Origin: an uncultured Bacillota bacterium
GTDB lineage: Bacteria > Bacillota_I > Bacilli_A > RF39 > UBA660
Length of the DNA stretch: 23,322 bases
Direction: 5' to 3'
NCBI GenBank assembly: GCA_947179265.1
Contig: CAMXBB010000002.1
Span: 1 to 23,322 of the forward strand
The notes under the pieces are model-generated. The model saw nothing but the letters and a program-made list of their open reading frames with translations, did no database searches and was not told the DNA's origin. The position numbers were made by a program, and so were the translations under genes. This document shows positions 22,401-23,322 of this stretch, one piece after another. Numbering within the stretch: the stretch's first letter is position 1; every line of letters starts with the position of its first letter.

Positions 22401-23312
22401 ACAGAAGCTCAGGTAAAAGCGATGACTTCTGGTTTACAAGCAAAAGCTAAAATACCTCTAATGATGCCAGTAGATGAAGAGGGAGGAAGCGTTACAAGAA
22501 TTGCAAGTAATACAAATTTAGTAAGTAATGAATTACAAGATTATCCAAATATATTTAAAACTTATTCAAGATCAAGTGGACCTTATAATGCATTTAAATC
22601 TCCTAGTGATCTATATAATGATAGTGGATATAATTTCAATTTAATCAAGCAAGAGATAACTGTAAAGAGTAGCGTTTTGAAACGTCTTGGATTAAATATG
22701 AATTTTGCTCCAGTAGTTGATATAGCAGATTCTGGAAATTTCATCTATTCAAGAACTTTAAAACAAAATGCAACAACTACAGGAGAGTTTGCTAAAATTG
22801 TAGTTAATACTAGCAAGGGAACTGGTGTTGGTTATTCTCTAAAGCACTTCCCTGGTTATGGAAATAATGCTGATACTCATACTTCATCATCTGTTGATAA
22901 AACAACTCTTGAAGAACTTTGGAATAAACATTTAGTTCCATTTGTAGCCGGTGTCGATGCTGGCGCAGAAGCAGTTATGATTTCTCATAATATTGTATCA
23001 GCTCTTGATAAAGAATATCCTTCATCTTTATCTAAAAAAGTTCATGACTTGTTATTTAATGATTTAAAATTCACAGGTCTTGCAATAACTGATGACTTAT
23101 CTATGGAAGCTGTTGGAAATAATTATGACAAACAATATCTAAAAGCTTATCAAGCGGGTAACCACGTATTGCTTACTTCAAAAAGTTATGCAACTGCTCA
23201 TAGTGAAATACTAGCTGCTGTTAATTCAGGAGAAATAACGATGGACGATTTAAATCAAAGAGTTTTCAAAGTGTTAGCTTGGAAGTATTATAATGGTTTA
23301 TTAACAGATTAA
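19422..23312 (+). CDS. Giant exported protein: TasA-like N-module, three Cys-bearing domains, C-terminal GH3 (NagZ-like) glycosidase
   Basis: A 1296-aa protein. Residues about 14-34 are a hydrophobic export or anchor segment (IVVGFAALNS). A module to about 150 resembles the first cassette gene. Three related domains follow (about 200-474, 527-717, 733-913). From about 925 there is a glycoside hydrolase family 3 domain, resembling beta-N-acetylhexosaminidases acting on peptidoglycan or glycans: DEEGGSVTRI, MNFAPVVDIA, KHFPGYGNNADTH (K1141, D1151-x-H1153), MISHNIV and ITDDLSM with likely nucleophile D1224. No LPxTG motif is present, so it is either released or held by its N-terminal helix. TTG 19422 is preferred to GTG 19413: AAGGTG (19410-19415) overlaps the GTG but is 6 nt from the TTG. 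No terminator is seen in the last 10 bases. Confidence 0.85.
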   Translation: MKKSLKKFRIDKIKLGITFLVFSIVVGFAALNSRLDFFGLISFATTDKDFRVYFSRAFLNDVGKSNIINADGKSITFTYSDINHSDAMLKYTLRNTSNDYFADVEISCKARKKDGTLFEFDEGNTVSRKFRINPATSITDDIGVILPKNENKVEAGTGVKNTTLYNYVKDLSIGDGDNLNFEIENTDGVYTSTNTNSGNKVYFYYGEKADNDVIFAEKCWKVLRTTEDGGVKLIFNGTPQGNTCLTFGAPLGLETSDVIIRLKTDTKYNNNAYAGYMYGKLNAQSYEAAHQNLNDSTLKKEIDKWYENNILGTDYEKYLMDSIQYSNRTILDDYSNITLTDEFTTLGYGTHLTLYESASTASPIAKKLSPSFKYYNKNDSYTVTETDRGNGALKYPISTLTADEMVYAGTNKISSTKSWLNTYGRYLLTLTATGYYNGSMNFVVQDDKGALNTIPNDYTSNNTLYVLPTITLDPKIEILSGSGSNTDPFILSSEDTYENSYTCTMKVNSVGRGEAESEYDSLLDLEVGEEYCFDDECFYTISNDKKGTIKLMAKYNLYVGHYYNDSNDFYSIAKSDKLYGKQHYTALGLDLTGGYPRIGGVAYSNDATDNTYANSNPKRYVDEYVEYLRSITGINLTGELATRDDLINLGCTYNSSQKTCLTANFDWVTGLTYWTMTGGSESRKVYVVGADGFFDETSGMLDTQQRGVRPVITISLTEKNPNITFVSGNGESQGDEICIDDECFYVLNYDGDNYTLFAKYNLYVGSEYASDANGAILSTTDPLYGKQNSLAIGDKGNPVYGATTLAEATQAVSAYADKLNSLYNLHIGSSRFITPSELSSLGCITNDSGMHGCDYPKYANYSWVLNTTYWVEPTSSKVYLVGGDGFYYPLSRTTAQENNNKGRGVRPVIILPVSDVRSSDFLEKLPDAWNDHGIFSAYYDKAFTKLQTMTTSEKVGQLLVMSYGETTQSQASDAIINYHVGGVLFFADAFNGKTEAQVKAMTSGLQAKAKIPLMMPVDEEGGSVTRIASNTNLVSNELQDYPNIFKTYSRSSGPYNAFKSPSDLYNDSGYNFNLIKQEITVKSSVLKRLGLNMNFAPVVDIADSGNFIYSRTLKQNATTTGEFAKIVVNTSKGTGVGYSLKHFPGYGNNADTHTSSSVDKTTLEELWNKHLVPFVAGVDAGAEAVMISHNIVSALDKEYPSSLSKKVHDLLFNDLKFTGLAITDDLSMEAVGNNYDKQYLKAYQAGNHVLLTSKSYATAHSEILAAVNSGEITMDDLNQRVFKVLAWKYYNGLLTD
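20997..22160 (+). repeat. Tandem duplicated Cys-bearing domain inside the GH3 protein
   Basis: Two copies (about 20997-21573 and 21618-22160) share the order C-x-D-D-E-C-F-Y, then AKYNLYVG, LYGKQ, LGC with a second Cys 8 residues on, YW, KVY-VG-DGF and RGVRPVI. DNA identity is high only in short blocks, for example AAATATAATTTATATGT in both copies, so the duplication is old. A third, more divergent copy precedes them (about 20022-20844, starting at KCWKVLR). The pattern resembles DUF6273-like or C-type-lectin-like surface domains; that family name is from memory. Confidence 0.7.
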
Positions 23313-23322
23313 GATTCAACAG

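Noticed and set aside
23200..23312. Cell-wall sorting signal at the end of the GH3 protein
   Set aside because: No LPxTG-like motif, hydrophobic tail or basic end; the protein stops within the GH3 domain sequence.

Overview
The window is AT-rich bacterial chromosome with short intergenic gaps, strong AGGAGG-type ribosome binding sites and sigma-A-like promoters. Intrinsic terminators are tight and there is a T-box leader, so it reads as a low-GC Firmicute (Bacilli-like). TGA is used as a stop (rlmH and the YycJ gene end in TGA), so this is not a Mycoplasma-type code 4 genome. A GerQ homologue hints at descent from an endospore former. No rRNA, tRNA, CRISPR array, transposase or prophage gene was seen. 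The precise genus cannot be told from the sequence.

Region 1 (1-8628) is a housekeeping block whose order recalls the neighbourhood of oriC in Bacillus subtilis. It runs: the last codons of an HtrA-like protease, ychF, an inserted Rpn/PD-(D/E)XK-type gene, rpsF-ssb-rpsR with a structured leader that pairs with the rpsF Shine-Dalgarno, rplI-dnaB, a membrane-anchored LysM/G5/M23 peptidase, the YycJ-type metallo-hydrolase, rlmH and ung. The WalRK two-component genes that often accompany yycJ-htrA-rlmH are absent from this stretch.

Region 2 (8600-12505) is a mixed segment. It holds a LemA-family gene on the minus strand, a glyoxalase II-like hydrolase, a short GerQ-like spore-coat gene on the minus strand, an unrecognised 265-aa protein and a 477-aa polytopic transporter. 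Region 3 (12507-16205) is a phenylalanine T-box leader (specifier UUC) followed by pheS-pheT.

Region 4 (16214-23312) is the accessory part and the most interesting. It is a co-directional four-gene cassette behind one promoter. The genes encode a 186-aa TasA/camelysin-like exported protein, a SipW/ER-type signal peptidase (Ser284/His322) carrying an unusual 8-9-helix membrane extension, a two-helix membrane protein resembling DUF5305 with a very basic cytoplasmic tail, and a 1296-aa exported protein. The last protein starts with the same module as the first gene, continues with three related cysteine-bearing domains and ends in a NagZ-like GH3 glycosidase. The economical reading is a dedicated surface-export locus in which the specialised peptidase matures both the small subunit and the giant enzyme.
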